Below, piece by piece: positions 1 through 8,632 of a DNA stretch of 64,000 nucleotides. The DNA lies in NCBI RefSeq assembly GCF_005144715.1, contig NZ_SWKR01000002.1:620001-684000 (forward strand), read 5' to 3'. Source of the DNA: Sphingomonas baiyangensis (lineage in GTDB: Bacteria; Pseudomonadota; Alphaproteobacteria; Sphingomonadales; Sphingomonadaceae). How positions within the stretch are numbered: position 1 is the first letter of the stretch; each line of letters begins with the position of its first letter. The notes beneath the pieces were generated by a model. The model was not told the origin of the DNA, ran no database searches, and worked only from the letters and a program-made list of their open reading frames with translations. The position numbers and the translations under genes are program-made.

Positions 1-130
1 TGCCGATATCCTTGTGGTTGGTCGACATGAACCAACGCGCGAAGAATGCGGGCTTGTGATCGGCATCATGATGATGCGCGTGATCCGAATGGGCCTGGAA
101 GGCGCTGGGATTGAGGGCTGTATCGGTCAT
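1..130 (-). CDS. ctaD: Cytochrome c oxidase subunit I, N-terminal fragment
   Basis: Catalytic subunit of the aa3-type terminal oxidase in the inner membrane; only the first 43 codons lie in the window and the gene runs off the left edge. The visible protein has a His/Asp-rich cytoplasmic leader (AHSDHAHHHDADHK) followed by FFARWFMSTNHKDIG, the hallmark start of the first transmembrane region of subunit I. It begins four bases after the ctaC stop on the same strand, so the two are one operon and probably translationally coupled. The heme and CuB ligands lie outside the window. Confidence 0.9.
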   Translation of the reverse strand, partial: MTDTALNPSAFQAHSDHAHHHDADHKPAFFARWFMSTNHKDIG

Positions 131-134
131 GGCT

Positions 135-1322
135 TTACTGGCTCACCTGGCCAAGGCCGCCGTCGTTGCCGGTGGCGCCCTGGGTGGTCGTGGACGACTG
201 GGTGGTGGCGGGCACGGTCGCGCCCGCGGTGGCGTTTGCGGGCGTCGCGGTGTCGTCGGCTGCATCGTCGCCCGGCTGCGTGGGCACGCTGCCCGATGCG
301 CCGGCGGGCACGCCGGCGGCGGGCGTCGCGCCTTCGCCGGGCATCGTGCCGCCCTTCGAGCGGACCCACTGCGCGAACACTTCGGGCGCAACGGCCTCGA
401 TCGCGATCGGCATATAGGCGTGGCGCACGCCGCACAGTTCCGAGCACTGGCCGAAATAGACGCCCGGCTCGCGGATGGTGAAGCTCGTCTCGTTCAGCCG
501 TCCGGGCACCGCGTCGAGCTTGGTCCAGAAGGCGGGCATCGCCCAGCTGTGGATCACGTCGTTGGCGGTGGTGATGAGACGGATCGGCGTGCCGACGGGC
601 AGCACGATGCGGTTGTCGACCGCGAGCAGGCGCGGGCCATCGGCATCGGTACGCGCACGCTGGCCGGGTGCGAGCGAGGGATCGTCGGCGTCTTTGAGCA
701 TGTTCGACGTGATCGAGATGCCGCCGTGATCGGGATATTCGTGCGTCCAGTACCACTGGTTGCCGATCGCCTTGAGCGTGACGGCATTGTCGGGCGCGGG
801 ATCATATTGCTGCGCGAGCAGGCGGATCGAGGGGATCGCGATCAGCGCCAGGATGATGACGGGCGCCGCGGTCCAGATGATTTCGATCATCGTGTTGTGG
901 CTGGTCTTGGACGGCGTTGGATTGGCGGCGCGGCGATAGCGGACCACCACCCACACCAGCAGCCCGAGCACGAACAACGAGATGAGCGTGATGACCGGCA
1001 GCAGGATGACGTTGTGGAACCACGCCGCCTGATCGCCGAGGTCGGTAGCCTGATACTGCACGCCCAGCGCGCGATCGGTGGGCTGGCCGACGCCATCGCG
1101 CGCCAGCAGTCGGCGGCTGCCGTCGGGGTTGAGTGTCGGATCGGCGACGGCGGGCGCAGCGGGTTGCGCGGCCGATGCTTCGGCCGCGGCGGGAGCTGCC
1201 GCCGGTGCTGGCGCCGCTTCGGCTGCCACCTGCGGCGCGGGCGCCGCCGTCTGAGCGATCGCCGGCGCGGCCAGTGCCAGGCCGGCGACGAGAACCAATG
1301 ATTTCAACCCGTTGATCCGCAT
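135..1322 (-). CDS. ctaC: Cytochrome c oxidase subunit II (CuA subunit)
   Basis: Accepts electrons from cytochrome c through the binuclear CuA centre and passes them to subunit I. The 395-residue product has a signal peptide ending near AIAQ, a Pro/Ala-rich stretch to about residue 60, two transmembrane helices (about 87-115 and 143-168) and a periplasmic cupredoxin domain. The CuA motif CSELCGVRHAYM is visible, with Cys293, Cys297 and His301. After the domain ends near residue 320 there is an unusual tail of about 75 residues made of Ala, Thr, Pro, Gly and Ser, which makes the protein longer than typical subunit II (roughly 270-300). First gene of the ctaC-ctaD operon, transcribed leftwards, divergent from pyrE. 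Confidence 0.95.
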   Translation of the reverse strand: MRINGLKSLVLVAGLALAAPAIAQTAAPAPQVAAEAAPAPAAAPAAAEASAAQPAAPAVADPTLNPDGSRRLLARDGVGQPTDRALGVQYQATDLGDQAAWFHNVILLPVITLISLFVLGLLVWVVVRYRRAANPTPSKTSHNTMIEIIWTAAPVIILALIAIPSIRLLAQQYDPAPDNAVTLKAIGNQWYWTHEYPDHGGISITSNMLKDADDPSLAPGQRARTDADGPRLLAVDNRIVLPVGTPIRLITTANDVIHSWAMPAFWTKLDAVPGRLNETSFTIREPGVYFGQCSELCGVRHAYMPIAIEAVAPEVFAQWVRSKGGTMPGEGATPAAGVPAGASGSVPTQPGDDAADDTATPANATAGATVPATTQSSTTTQGATGNDGGLGQVSQ

Positions 1323-1507
1323 CTTGTCACGTCACCTTCGAGATTCGCGCACCGCGCGAACGCGCACCGACCGGCGCAATTGCAGCGGCCTATACGCAGG
1401 GATAGCCCAAGCCTCAAGCACCGCGACACCCGGTTTTTCGTCCGTGGTTGCCGTGAGGGCGCTGCGGCCATAAGCAGAACGGCGACAAGCATGGGCCTTA
1501 CCACACG

Positions 1508-2092
1508 ATGACCGACGACGAGATACTGGCGGAGTTCCGCGCCGCCGACGCGCTGCTGGAAGGGCATTTCATCCTGTCATCGGGGCTGCGCAGCCCGCGC
1601 TATCTGCAATGCGCGCGCGTGCTGATGAACCCCGAGCGCGGCGCGCGACTCGCTACCGCTCTGGTGTCCAAGCTGCCCGGCGAGGTGCGTGACGCCATCG
1701 ACATCGTGGTCTCGCCGGCGATGGGCGGCGTGATCGCGGGCCATGAGATGGGCCGCGCGCTCGGCGTCGACGCGCTGTTCCTCGAGCGACCCGAGGGCGT
1801 GTTCGAACTGCGCCGCGGCTTTCGCCTCGAACCCGGCCAGCGGGTGCTGATGATGGAGGACGTGGTGACGACGGGGCTGTCGAGCCGCGAGGCGATCGCG
1901 GCGATCGGGCGGGCAGGGGGCGAGGTAGTGGCCGCCGCCAGCCTCGTCGATCGCTCGGGCGGGACTGCCGATCTCGGCGTCCCATTCTATCCGCTGATCC
2001 GCATCGACGTGCCGAGCTACGCCGCCGACGCGCTGCCGCCCGCACTTGCTGCGATCCCGGCGGTGAAGCCGGGCAGCCGGGCGGTCGCATGA
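1508..2092 (+). CDS. pyrE: Orotate phosphoribosyltransferase
   Basis: Transfers phosphoribose from PRPP to orotate to make OMP, the fifth step of de novo pyrimidine synthesis, in the cytoplasm. The 194-residue product has the PRPP-binding loop [14 protein letters not shown] at about residues 114-127 and the family N-terminus with [18 protein letters not shown]. Length is normal. First gene of a rightward operon: its TGA overlaps the ATG of pdxJ by four bases (ATGA). The gap to divergent ctaC (1323-1507) should hold the promoters of both operons, but no clear consensus box was recognised there. Confidence 0.95.
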   Translation: MTDDEILAEFRAADALLEGHFILSSGLRSPRYLQCARVLMNPERGARLATALVSKLPGEVRDAIDIVVSPAMGGVIAGHEMGRALGVDALFLERPEGVFELRRGFRLEPGQRVLMMEDVVTTGLSSREAIAAIGRAGGEVVAAASLVDRSGGTADLGVPFYPLIRIDVPSYAADALPPALAAIPAVKPGSRAVA

Positions 2093-2817
2093 GCCCGTAT
2101 CTGCGCCTCGGCGTCAATATCGATCACGTGGCGACGGTGCGCAACGCGCGCGGATCGGGCTATCCCGATCCGGTGCGCGCGGCGCTGCTGGCGGCCGAAG
2201 CGGGGGCCGACGGCATCACCGCGCATCTGCGCGAGGACCGCCGCCACATCACCGACGACGATATCGCGCGGCTGGTGGCCGAACTGACGGTGCCGCTCAA
2301 TCTGGAGATGGCGGCGACCGACGAGATGCTGGGCATCGCGCTCAGGCATCGTCCGCACGCCGTATGCATCGTGCCCGAAAAGCGCGAGGAACGCACGACC
2401 GAAGGTGGGCTCGATGCCGCCGGGCTCCACAATGTGCTGGCGCCGATGGTCGCGGCGCTGAGCGCCAACGGATCGCGCGTGTCGCTGTTCATCGAACCCG
2501 AGGCGCGGCAGATCGAGGCGGCGGTCCGCCTGCGCGCACCCGTCGTGGAACTGCATACCGGTCGCTATTGCGAGCTGGAAGGCGAAGCGCAGGCAGCCGA
2601 ATTGAGGCGCATCGCCGATGCCGCGGCGCTTGCCGCCAAGAACGGTCTGGAGCCGCACGCCGGGCATGGCCTGACCTTCGACAATGTCGTGCCAATCGCC
2701 GCGATCCCGCAGCTTGCCGAACTCAATATCGGGCATTTCCTGGTGGGCGAGGCGATCTTCGACGGGCTGGGGCCGGTAGTGCGGCATATGCGCGCGTTGA
2801 TGGACGAAGCGCGTTGA
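2089..2817 (+). CDS. pdxJ: Pyridoxine 5'-phosphate synthase
   Basis: Condenses 1-deoxyxylulose 5-phosphate with 3-amino-1-hydroxyacetone phosphate to pyridoxine 5'-phosphate, the last ring-forming step of DXP-dependent vitamin B6 synthesis. The 242-residue TIM-barrel protein begins [17 protein letters not shown], the family signature. Near the C-terminus it has [15 protein letters not shown] and [12 protein letters not shown], which match the phosphate-binding end of the barrel. Four-base overlaps on both sides (ATGA with pyrE, TTGA with acpS) indicate translational coupling. The pdxJ-acpS-lepB order is common in alphaproteobacteria. Confidence 0.96.
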   Translation: MSPYLRLGVNIDHVATVRNARGSGYPDPVRAALLAAEAGADGITAHLREDRRHITDDDIARLVAELTVPLNLEMAATDEMLGIALRHRPHAVCIVPEKREERTTEGGLDAAGLHNVLAPMVAALSANGSRVSLFIEPEARQIEAAVRLRAPVVELHTGRYCELEGEAQAAELRRIADAAALAAKNGLEPHAGHGLTFDNVVPIAAIPQLAELNIGHFLVGEAIFDGLGPVVRHMRALMDEAR

Positions 2818-3227
2818 TCGTCGGTCTCGGTTCGGACCTGTGCAACATCGAGCGCATCGAAGCGTCGATCGAGCGATTCGGGCAGCGCTTTCTCGATCGC
2901 TGCTTCACGCCCGTCGAGCAGGCCAAGGCGGCGCGGCGCCCGCTGTCGCGCGCCGGCACGCTCGCGAAACGATTCGCCGCCAAGGAGGCGTTCTCGAAGG
3001 CGGTGGGCACGGGCTTCAAGGCCGGCGTGTTCCTGCGCGACATCGGCGTGGTCAACGCGCCCTCGGGCGCGCCGACGCTGGCACTGACGGGAGGCGCCGC
3101 GGCGAGGCTTGACGCCATCACGCCCAAGGGCCACGTCGCGCGGGTACATCTGACGCTGACCGACGACCATCCCTGGGCACAGGCTTTCGTGGTGATCGAG
3201 GCGGTGCCCCTGGAGACGACCGACTGA
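2814..3227 (+). CDS. acpS: Holo-[acyl-carrier-protein] synthase
   Basis: Transfers 4'-phosphopantetheine from CoA to the acyl carrier protein, activating fatty acid synthesis. The 137-residue product starts [15 protein letters not shown] and contains [12 protein letters not shown]; Asp8 and Glu58 are the expected Mg2+ ligands. The start is a TTG at 2814 that overlaps the pdxJ stop (TTGA). No ATG or GTG start fits the family N-terminus, and an open frame upstream is only a shadow of pdxJ. The stop shares one base with the lepB ATG. The TTG start probably keeps expression low and dependent on coupling from pdxJ (inference). Confidence 0.93.
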   Translation: MIVGLGSDLCNIERIEASIERFGQRFLDRCFTPVEQAKAARRPLSRAGTLAKRFAAKEAFSKAVGTGFKAGVFLRDIGVVNAPSGAPTLALTGGAAARLDAITPKGHVARVHLTLTDDHPWAQAFVVIEAVPLETTD

Positions 3228-4090
3228 TGCCGGCCGACGACCTGACGCTTCGCAACCTGAACGCCGAACCCGCCGAGAAGAAGAAGGGCACCGATTGGTG
3301 GGCCGAGGCACGGGGCATCCTGTGGCTCGTGCTCGCGGTGATCGGCGTGCACAGCCTGATCGCCAAGCCCTTCTATATCCCGTCCGAATCGATGCTGCCG
3401 GCACTGCGCGTGGGCGACCGGCTGATCGTGAGCAAGTTTCCCTATGGCTGGTCGTTCATCAGCCCGACTTTCCATATCCTGCCGCCGATGAAGGGCCGGC
3501 TGATGGGATCGATGCCCGAGCGCGGCGACATCGTCATCCTCGTGCCCGACGGGCAGCGCGTCGACTGGATCAAGCGCGTCATCGGCCTGCCGGGCGACAC
3601 CGTGGCGATGGACGACGGGCAGCTGGTGCTCAACGGTACGCCGGTGCCCAAGGTGTCGCTGGGCGAGCGGCTGATCCCGGTCGACGCCAATACGCGCTGC
3701 GATGCCATGCACTATCCCGGCATGTTCGTGCGTGCCGCCGATGGCAGCGCGGCGTGCCGCGTGCCGACGTTCCGCGAGACGTTGCCCGGCGGCGCAAGCT
3801 ACGACGTACTCGACGTGCGCTATTCGGCGGGGATCGACGATTTTGGGCCGGTGCGCGTGCCCAAAGGCCATGTCTTCCTGATGGGCGACAATCGCGACAA
3901 TTCGGCCGACAGCCGTATGCCCGCCAGCATGGGTGGCCTTGGCGGCCCGGTGGCATGGGAGAATATCGGCGGGCGCGCCGAGTTCATCACCTTCTCGCTC
4001 GACGGCACCGCCACGCTCAATCCGGTGACATGGTTCGGCTCGCTGCGCGGCGAGCGCACCGGCATGTCGCTGCATCCCGAGCGCCCATGA
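3227..4090 (+). CDS. lepB: Signal peptidase I
   Basis: Membrane-bound serine protease that removes signal peptides from Sec and Tat substrates on the periplasmic face. The 287-residue protein has a charged N-terminus, one transmembrane helix at about 30-46, then PSESMLPAL with the nucleophile Ser55. The general base lies in DWIKRVIGLPGD (Lys at about 115), and the conserved box MGDNRDNSADSR follows. It overlaps acpS by one base and the next gene by four. In many alphaproteobacteria lepB is followed by rnc and era, but here it is followed by a glutathione-transferase-fold gene. Confidence 0.96.
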   Translation: MPADDLTLRNLNAEPAEKKKGTDWWAEARGILWLVLAVIGVHSLIAKPFYIPSESMLPALRVGDRLIVSKFPYGWSFISPTFHILPPMKGRLMGSMPERGDIVILVPDGQRVDWIKRVIGLPGDTVAMDDGQLVLNGTPVPKVSLGERLIPVDANTRCDAMHYPGMFVRAADGSAACRVPTFRETLPGGASYDVLDVRYSAGIDDFGPVRVPKGHVFLMGDNRDNSADSRMPASMGGLGGPVAWENIGGRAEFITFSLDGTATLNPVTWFGSLRGERTGMSLHPERP

Positions 4091-4737
4091 TGGCGGGCCC
4101 CGTGGTGCCAGGCTATGTGCTGCACGACTATTTCCGTTCGTCAGCAAGCTACCGGGTGCGGATTGCGCTCAACCTGAAGCAGGTCGACTATCGGCGGCAC
4201 GCGGTGTCACTCGTCGACAACGAGCAGCGCGCGCCCGAGCATCTCGCGCGTAATGCCCAGGGCTTCGTTCCCGCGCTCGAGCTGCCGGACGGCACGGTGC
4301 TGGGGCAGAGCCTTGCGATCATCGACTGGCTCGATCACGCGCATCCCGAGCCGCGGCTGATGCCCACCGAGCCGCTGGCGCGCGCGCGGGCGATGGAACG
4401 CGCGTTGCTGATTGCCTGCGACATTCATCCGCTCAATAATCTGCGCGTGCTGCGGCGGCTGGGCAGCCAGTTCGCGGCACCGCAGGAGGCGCGCGACGAC
4501 TGGTATCGGCACTGGGTGGCCGAGGGGTTCGCCGCGCTCGAGGCGATGGCGCCGGAGGGCCCTTATCTGGGCGGCGAGGCGCCCGACGTCTCGGACGTGT
4601 GCCTTGTGCCGCAGATGTACAACGCGCGCCGCTTCGACTTCGACCTCGCGCCCTATCCGCGCCTCGTCGCCGCCGATGCGGCGATGCAGGCGCTCGACGC
4701 CGTCAAGGCTGCGCACCCCGACGCGGCGAAGCCGTAA
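4087..4737 (+). CDS. maiA: Maleylacetoacetate isomerase / zeta-class glutathione S-transferase
   Basis: A glutathione-dependent isomerase of tyrosine catabolism (maleylacetoacetate to fumarylacetoacetate), or a related zeta-class GST. The 216-residue product opens with LHDYFRSSASYRVRIALNLK, the zeta-class signature containing the catalytic Ser-Ser pair. The thioredoxin-fold segment GFVPALELPDGTVLGQSLAIIDWLD is followed by an all-helical C-terminal domain with NNLRVLRRLG. ATG at 4087 overlaps the lepB stop, and a second ATG follows directly at 4090. The 3' end overlaps the convergent glycosyltransferase by 35 bases. No other tyrosine-degradation gene is nearby, so the substrate is not fixed by context. 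Confidence 0.85.
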   Translation: MMAGPVVPGYVLHDYFRSSASYRVRIALNLKQVDYRRHAVSLVDNEQRAPEHLARNAQGFVPALELPDGTVLGQSLAIIDWLDHAHPEPRLMPTEPLARARAMERALLIACDIHPLNNLRVLRRLGSQFAAPQEARDDWYRHWVAEGFAALEAMAPEGPYLGGEAPDVSDVCLVPQMYNARRFDFDLAPYPRLVAADAAMQALDAVKAAHPDAAKP

Positions 4738-5779
4738 GCCGCTCGAACAGCGCCAGATAGTCTGAGGCGGGATCGCCGGTCGGGCGAATAGGCGTCGGGC
4801 ATCGGGCGTCGGGCGCCAGCCAGGCGGCGAGCGCGGCGACGAGACCCTCTGAGTCCTCGCGGCGGACGATCGTGCCGGCGGCGGGATCGGCCAGCAACTC
4901 GGCGATCGCGACGCTCGAATCGGTCGAGACGACGGGGGTGCCTTCGCCCAGAGCCTCGCGGATGACGCCGGGCACGCCTTCATGGTCCGAGGTCAGCGCG
5001 ACGAGCGCGGCGCGGCGCATCGCCGGCAGCGGATCGGCGGCATGGCCCGGCAGATGCACTCTCGCCGCAATACCCAGAGCCCGCGCGTGCGCCTCGATCG
5101 CCACGCGCTCGGGGCCCTCGCCGAGGATCACGAGCGAAAGTGCGGGGTCGGGCAGGCGCGCGAATGCCGCGACGAGCCGGTCCCAGCGCTTCTGCGGCGC
5201 GAGCCGTCCGACGCCCAGCACGAAGCGGCCGGGCGGAAGCGCGACATCCGGCGCATCCGCGATGCTGCGAGCGGGCGGATTGGCGATCACGCTGATTCGC
5301 GACAACGGCATCCGCATGGCCCTTGCGGCCTCGGCTCCCATTGCCGGGCTCATCGCCACCAGATGATCGAGAAAGCGGGGGTGCAGTCGCAGCCAGGCGG
5401 CGTAGCCGAGGCCCGCGAGTCCGCGATGGACGCCCGAAAGCGCATTCGACAATTTGCCGACGATCGGCGCGGTCGTGCCTCCACGCGCTGCTAAACCGAG
5501 CGCCGAATAGTGATTGCCCGGCACGAAGACGATATCGGGCGCTCGGCGGGCGATGTCGCGCGCCGCGCCGAGCAGCGTGCGATAGCGACGATCGCCGAGC
5601 GGCACGAGCGCGATCCGCGTATCGCACTCGGACGCCAGCGGCCCGGCGGCATCGCCGAGCAGCAGCGTCACCTGCGCGCCGCGATCGAGCCAGCCGGCCG
5701 CCAGGCGCAACATCGCGCGCTCGACGCCGCCGCCGTCGAACGACTGCGCGAACGTGACGATATGCAGCGGCCTCGCCAC
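4703..5779 (-). CDS. Glycosyltransferase family 4
   Basis: Predicted GT-B-fold retaining glycosyltransferase that uses an activated sugar donor; the acceptor is unknown. The 358-residue product starts HIVTFAQSFDGGGVERAMLRLAAGWLDRGAQV, the Gly-rich acceptor-side loop of GT4 enzymes. The C-terminal domain has FVLGVGRLAPQKRWDRL, LVILGEGPER and HEGVPGVIREALGEGTPVV, which carries the E-x7-E type motif. It converges on the upstream operon with 35 bases of coding overlap (4703-4737). It is divergent from the membrane-protein/DUF2141/GT4 set at 5985-8632 and may belong to the same envelope pathway, but that is inference. Confidence 0.85.
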   Translation of the reverse strand: MARPLHIVTFAQSFDGGGVERAMLRLAAGWLDRGAQVTLLLGDAAGPLASECDTRIALVPLGDRRYRTLLGAARDIARRAPDIVFVPGNHYSALGLAARGGTTAPIVGKLSNALSGVHRGLAGLGYAAWLRLHPRFLDHLVAMSPAMGAEAARAMRMPLSRISVIANPPARSIADAPDVALPPGRFVLGVGRLAPQKRWDRLVAAFARLPDPALSLVILGEGPERVAIEAHARALGIAARVHLPGHAADPLPAMRRAALVALTSDHEGVPGVIREALGEGTPVVSTDSSVAIAELLADPAAGTIVRREDSEGLVAALAAWLAPDARCPTPIRPTGDPASDYLALFERLTASPRRGAQP

Positions 5780-5984
5780 GGCTCAGTCCCTTCGCAAACG
5801 GTACGATCTTGCACCTTGCCCCGGTGCATCCCAGATCGCGTCATCAAGAAACCGCATTTCGCTCCTCTAGAGGACGCGATAAGAGGCCGGCAATGTCTGC
5901 ACGGCCCGCTAGCCCCCGCGACCTGCCCGGCAGGGTCGCCCGTTGGACCGGAACCCTCCTCTCGTGAAGCAACCAGATAACGGC

Positions 5985-6926
5985 ATGTCGGTGAATGCGC
6001 GCGCGGTCGAAGCGCCGCCGCTCGCCGCGCTTCCGCGGCTTCCCGACATCGAGGCGCTCGAACCGATCGAGCGCATCAAGCGGCGGTGGCCGGCGGTGCT
6101 GGGCGCGCTGCTCAGCATCGCGATGGTGGTGGGCCTTGGGTTCGAGCTGTTCGGCGAGGGGCTGGCCGCGCTCGAGCAGTCGGCGCCGGTGCATCCGGGC
6201 TATTATATCGCGATCTTCCTGCTGTATCTCTCGCCCCCGACCTTCGACTTCGTCATCTTCCGCCGGCTGTGGGGCATTCCCTTCGAGGGGATGATCGCGC
6301 TGCACAAGAAGCGCATCGCGAACGAGGTGGTGTTCGGCTATTCGGGCGAGGCCTATTTCTACGCTTGGGCGCGCGAGCGGATGAAGCTGGTGGCCGCCCC
6401 CTTCGGTGCGGTGAAGGACGTGTCGATCCTGTCGGCGATCGCCGGCAACGCGATCACGCTGGCGATGATCGCGCTCGCGCTGCCCTTTGCCGCCACGCTG
6501 CTGCGCCCCGACGATTTCGAGGCGCTGGCATGGTCGACGGGTGCGATCCTCGCCCTGTCGCTGCCCTTCCTCATCTTCTCGCGGCGAGTGTTCTCGCTCG
6601 AACGTTCGACCTTGTGGTGGGTGTTCGGCGTGCACTGCCTGCGCCTGACCGTGGGTTCGACGCTGATCGCGCTCGCCTGGCATTTCGCGATGCCCGACGT
6701 GTCGATCGGCATGTGGCTTTTCCTGGCCGCCGGGCGGCTGCTGGTGTCGCGTCTGCCGCTGGTGCCGAACAAGGACCTTCTTTTCGCCAACTTCGCGATT
6801 ATTCTTATCGGGCAGGGCGAGGCGCTTTCGGAACTGGTGGCATTCACCGCGGCGATCGCGCTGCTGCTGCACGTCGTGCTGATCGTCATTTTCGGGGCGC
6901 ATGCATTGTTGAGGAAATCGGGTTGA
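5985..6926 (+). CDS. Uncharacterised polytopic membrane protein, possibly flippase-like
   Basis: About 313 residues with a cytoplasmic N-terminus of about 35 residues and six to eight hydrophobic helices (for example VLGALLSIAMVVGLGFELF, YYIAIFLLYLSPPTFDFVIF, ILSAIAGNAITLAMIALALPF and FTAAIALLLHVVLIVIFGAHALL). No catalytic motif was recognised. The topology is loosely reminiscent of the lysylphosphatidylglycerol-synthase-type transmembrane (flippase-like) family, but this is only a suggestion. Start is uncertain: ATG 5985 is given; GTG 5964 and TTG 5943 are in frame and none has a strong ribosome site. Its TGA overlaps the ATG of the DUF2141 gene, so the two are coupled, and a GT4 gene follows. 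Confidence 0.7.
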   Translation: MSVNARAVEAPPLAALPRLPDIEALEPIERIKRRWPAVLGALLSIAMVVGLGFELFGEGLAALEQSAPVHPGYYIAIFLLYLSPPTFDFVIFRRLWGIPFEGMIALHKKRIANEVVFGYSGEAYFYAWARERMKLVAAPFGAVKDVSILSAIAGNAITLAMIALALPFAATLLRPDDFEALAWSTGAILALSLPFLIFSRRVFSLERSTLWWVFGVHCLRLTVGSTLIALAWHFAMPDVSIGMWLFLAAGRLLVSRLPLVPNKDLLFANFAIILIGQGEALSELVAFTAAIALLLHVVLIVIFGAHALLRKSG

Positions 6927-7444
6927 TGATTGCCAAGCTGCTGACGGCGGCGACGCTGGGCGCGATGGGCGGACTGCCCGCGCCGGCGCAGGCCGAGATA
7001 CTGGGAAGCGACGCGCAGGCCTGTGCGGGCGGGCAGGGGCCGGCGATCCGCGTCAACGTGGCGGGACTGAAGGATCGCACCGGCCGCCTCAAGCTCGAGC
7101 TCTATCCCGCGAACGACGAGGATTTTCTGAAGGACGATCGCGATCTGGTGAAGGAGGGAAAGTTCTTCCGTCGCGTCTGGGCCGACATGCCGGCGAACGG
7201 CGCGGTGAGCCTTTGCATCAAGGCGCCGCGCGCGGGCCGCTATGCGCTGCTGTTCACGCATGATCGCGACGGCAAGAACAAGTTCAACTTCTGGCGCGAC
7301 GGCGCGGGCTTTCCGAGCAACGAGAAGCTCGGGCGCAGCCGGCCCAAGCTGGCGCAGGCGGTGATCGCCGTGGGCGGCGGCGTGACGACGACCACGATCC
7401 GTGCGCAATATATGCGCGGGTTGAACGGCTTCGGTCCGGTCTGA
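6926..7444 (+). CDS. DUF2141 family secreted protein
   Basis: A 172-residue exported protein of unknown function. It has a signal peptide cleaved near PAQA|EI. The body has the DUF2141 pattern: IRVNVAGLKDRTGRLKLELYP, a Cys pair (QACAGG, SLCIKAP), AGRYALLFTHDRDGKNKFNFWRDG and GFPSNEKLGRSRPK. In the family a single beta-sandwich domain is expected in the periplasm. The ATG at 6926 shares its first base with the stop of the upstream membrane protein; a TTG at 6923 is also in frame. The GT4 gene follows after six bases. The three genes look like one functional unit, possibly for glycolipid synthesis or export (inference). Confidence 0.85.
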   Translation: MIAKLLTAATLGAMGGLPAPAQAEILGSDAQACAGGQGPAIRVNVAGLKDRTGRLKLELYPANDEDFLKDDRDLVKEGKFFRRVWADMPANGAVSLCIKAPRAGRYALLFTHDRDGKNKFNFWRDGAGFPSNEKLGRSRPKLAQAVIAVGGGVTTTTIRAQYMRGLNGFGPV

Positions 7445-7450
7445 ACCGCG

Positions 7451-8632
7451 ATGCGTATCGTCGACGTCAACGAATTCTATTCGCCGACGGGCGGCGGCGT
7501 GCGGACCTATATCGACCGCAAGATGAGCATCATGGCCGATCTCGGCCACGAATTGATCGTCATCGCCGCGACGACTGAGCCCGACTGGGTCGAGGAGCGG
7601 CCGGGCGGCGGGCGTATCCATTGGGTCAAGGCGCTGCCGCTCGTCGTCGACAAGAACTATTGCCTGTTCTGGGAAGCCGAGCCGATTACGCGGCTGCTCG
7701 ACGAACTGGCGCCCGACGTGGTCGAGACGAGCTCGCCGTGGCGCCCCGCGTTCATCGTGGGCGAATGGCAGGGCGATGCGGTGAAGGTGTTCTTCGCGCA
7801 CAACGACAACATGGCGGCCTATCCGCTGCGCTGGTTCGAGGGGCTGGCCAAGCCGCAGACGATCGAGCAGGCGTTCGGCTGGTACACGCGGCGCTACGAG
7901 CGCTTTCTGCCGATGTACGACGCCTTCGTCACCAACGGTCCGGCGCTGGCCAAGCGCAACGCCGCGCGCGGGCTGACGGTGCACGCATCGATGCCGCTCG
8001 GCATCCAGCGTGGCACCTTCTCGCCCGACCTGCGCGACGAGACGCTGCGTGCGGCACTGTTGGCGCAATGCGGCCTGCCGCCCGAGGGGCATCTGCTGCT
8101 GGGGCTGGGGCGGCATCATGGCGAAAAGCGCTGGCCGGTTGTGATCGACGCGGTTGAGCGCGCGGGCGCCGATCTTCCCGTTGGGCTCATTCTGCTGGGC
8201 GACGGGATCGAGCGGCGCGCGCTGCTCAAACGCGTCGAGGGCAGCCCGCATATCCGGCTGTTCCGCCCGGTCTATGATCGCGATCGCTTCACGCGCATCC
8301 TTGCGAGCGCCGACGCGCTGATCCACGGATCGGACGTCGAGCCGTTCGGACTGGTCGCTTCCGAGGCGCTGGCATCGGGCTTGCCGCTGATCGTGCCCGA
8401 CGAGGGCGGTTGCTTCGAGATCGCCGAGCCCGCATTCGCCGAGACCTATCGCGCACGCGACGCTCGCTCGGCGGCCGAGGCGATCCGCCGCCTGTTCGCG
8501 CGCGAGCCGCGCATCCTGCGCGCGGCAACGCTGCATGCCGCCGCGCGCGTGCGCACCGATGTCGATCATGCGCGCGACATGATCGCCTATTACCAGACGC
8601 TGATCGACGCCCGAAGGGCGCGGGCGGCCTAG
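7451..8632 (+). CDS. Glycosyltransferase family 4
   Basis: A second GT-B glycosyltransferase, 393 residues. N-terminal domain: MRIVDVNEFYSPTGGGVRTY with the Gly-rich loop, then WRPAFIVGEWQGDAVKVFFAHND. C-terminal donor-binding domain: LLLGLGRHHGEKRWPVVIDA, LILLGDGIERRALLKR and HGSDVEPFGLVASEALASGLPLIVPDEGG, with the two glutamates typical of GT4. Glycosylation of a lipid or surface glycan at the inner membrane is likely from the neighbouring polytopic membrane protein and DUF2141 gene. Its last four bases overlap the end of convergent ybbP. Confidence 0.88.
   Translation: MRIVDVNEFYSPTGGGVRTYIDRKMSIMADLGHELIVIAATTEPDWVEERPGGGRIHWVKALPLVVDKNYCLFWEAEPITRLLDELAPDVVETSSPWRPAFIVGEWQGDAVKVFFAHNDNMAAYPLRWFEGLAKPQTIEQAFGWYTRRYERFLPMYDAFVTNGPALAKRNAARGLTVHASMPLGIQRGTFSPDLRDETLRAALLAQCGLPPEGHLLLGLGRHHGEKRWPVVIDAVERAGADLPVGLILLGDGIERRALLKRVEGSPHIRLFRPVYDRDRFTRILASADALIHGSDVEPFGLVASEALASGLPLIVPDEGGCFEIAEPAFAETYRARDARSAAEAIRRLFAREPRILRAATLHAAARVRTDVDHARDMIAYYQTLIDARRARAA

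Noticed and set aside
5780..5984. Possible tRNA, promoter or mobile-element end in the gap before the membrane protein
   Set aside because: No tRNA T-loop consensus is present. The only notable feature is a 12-bp palindrome TCCTCTAGAGGA at 5863-5874, too short to interpret.
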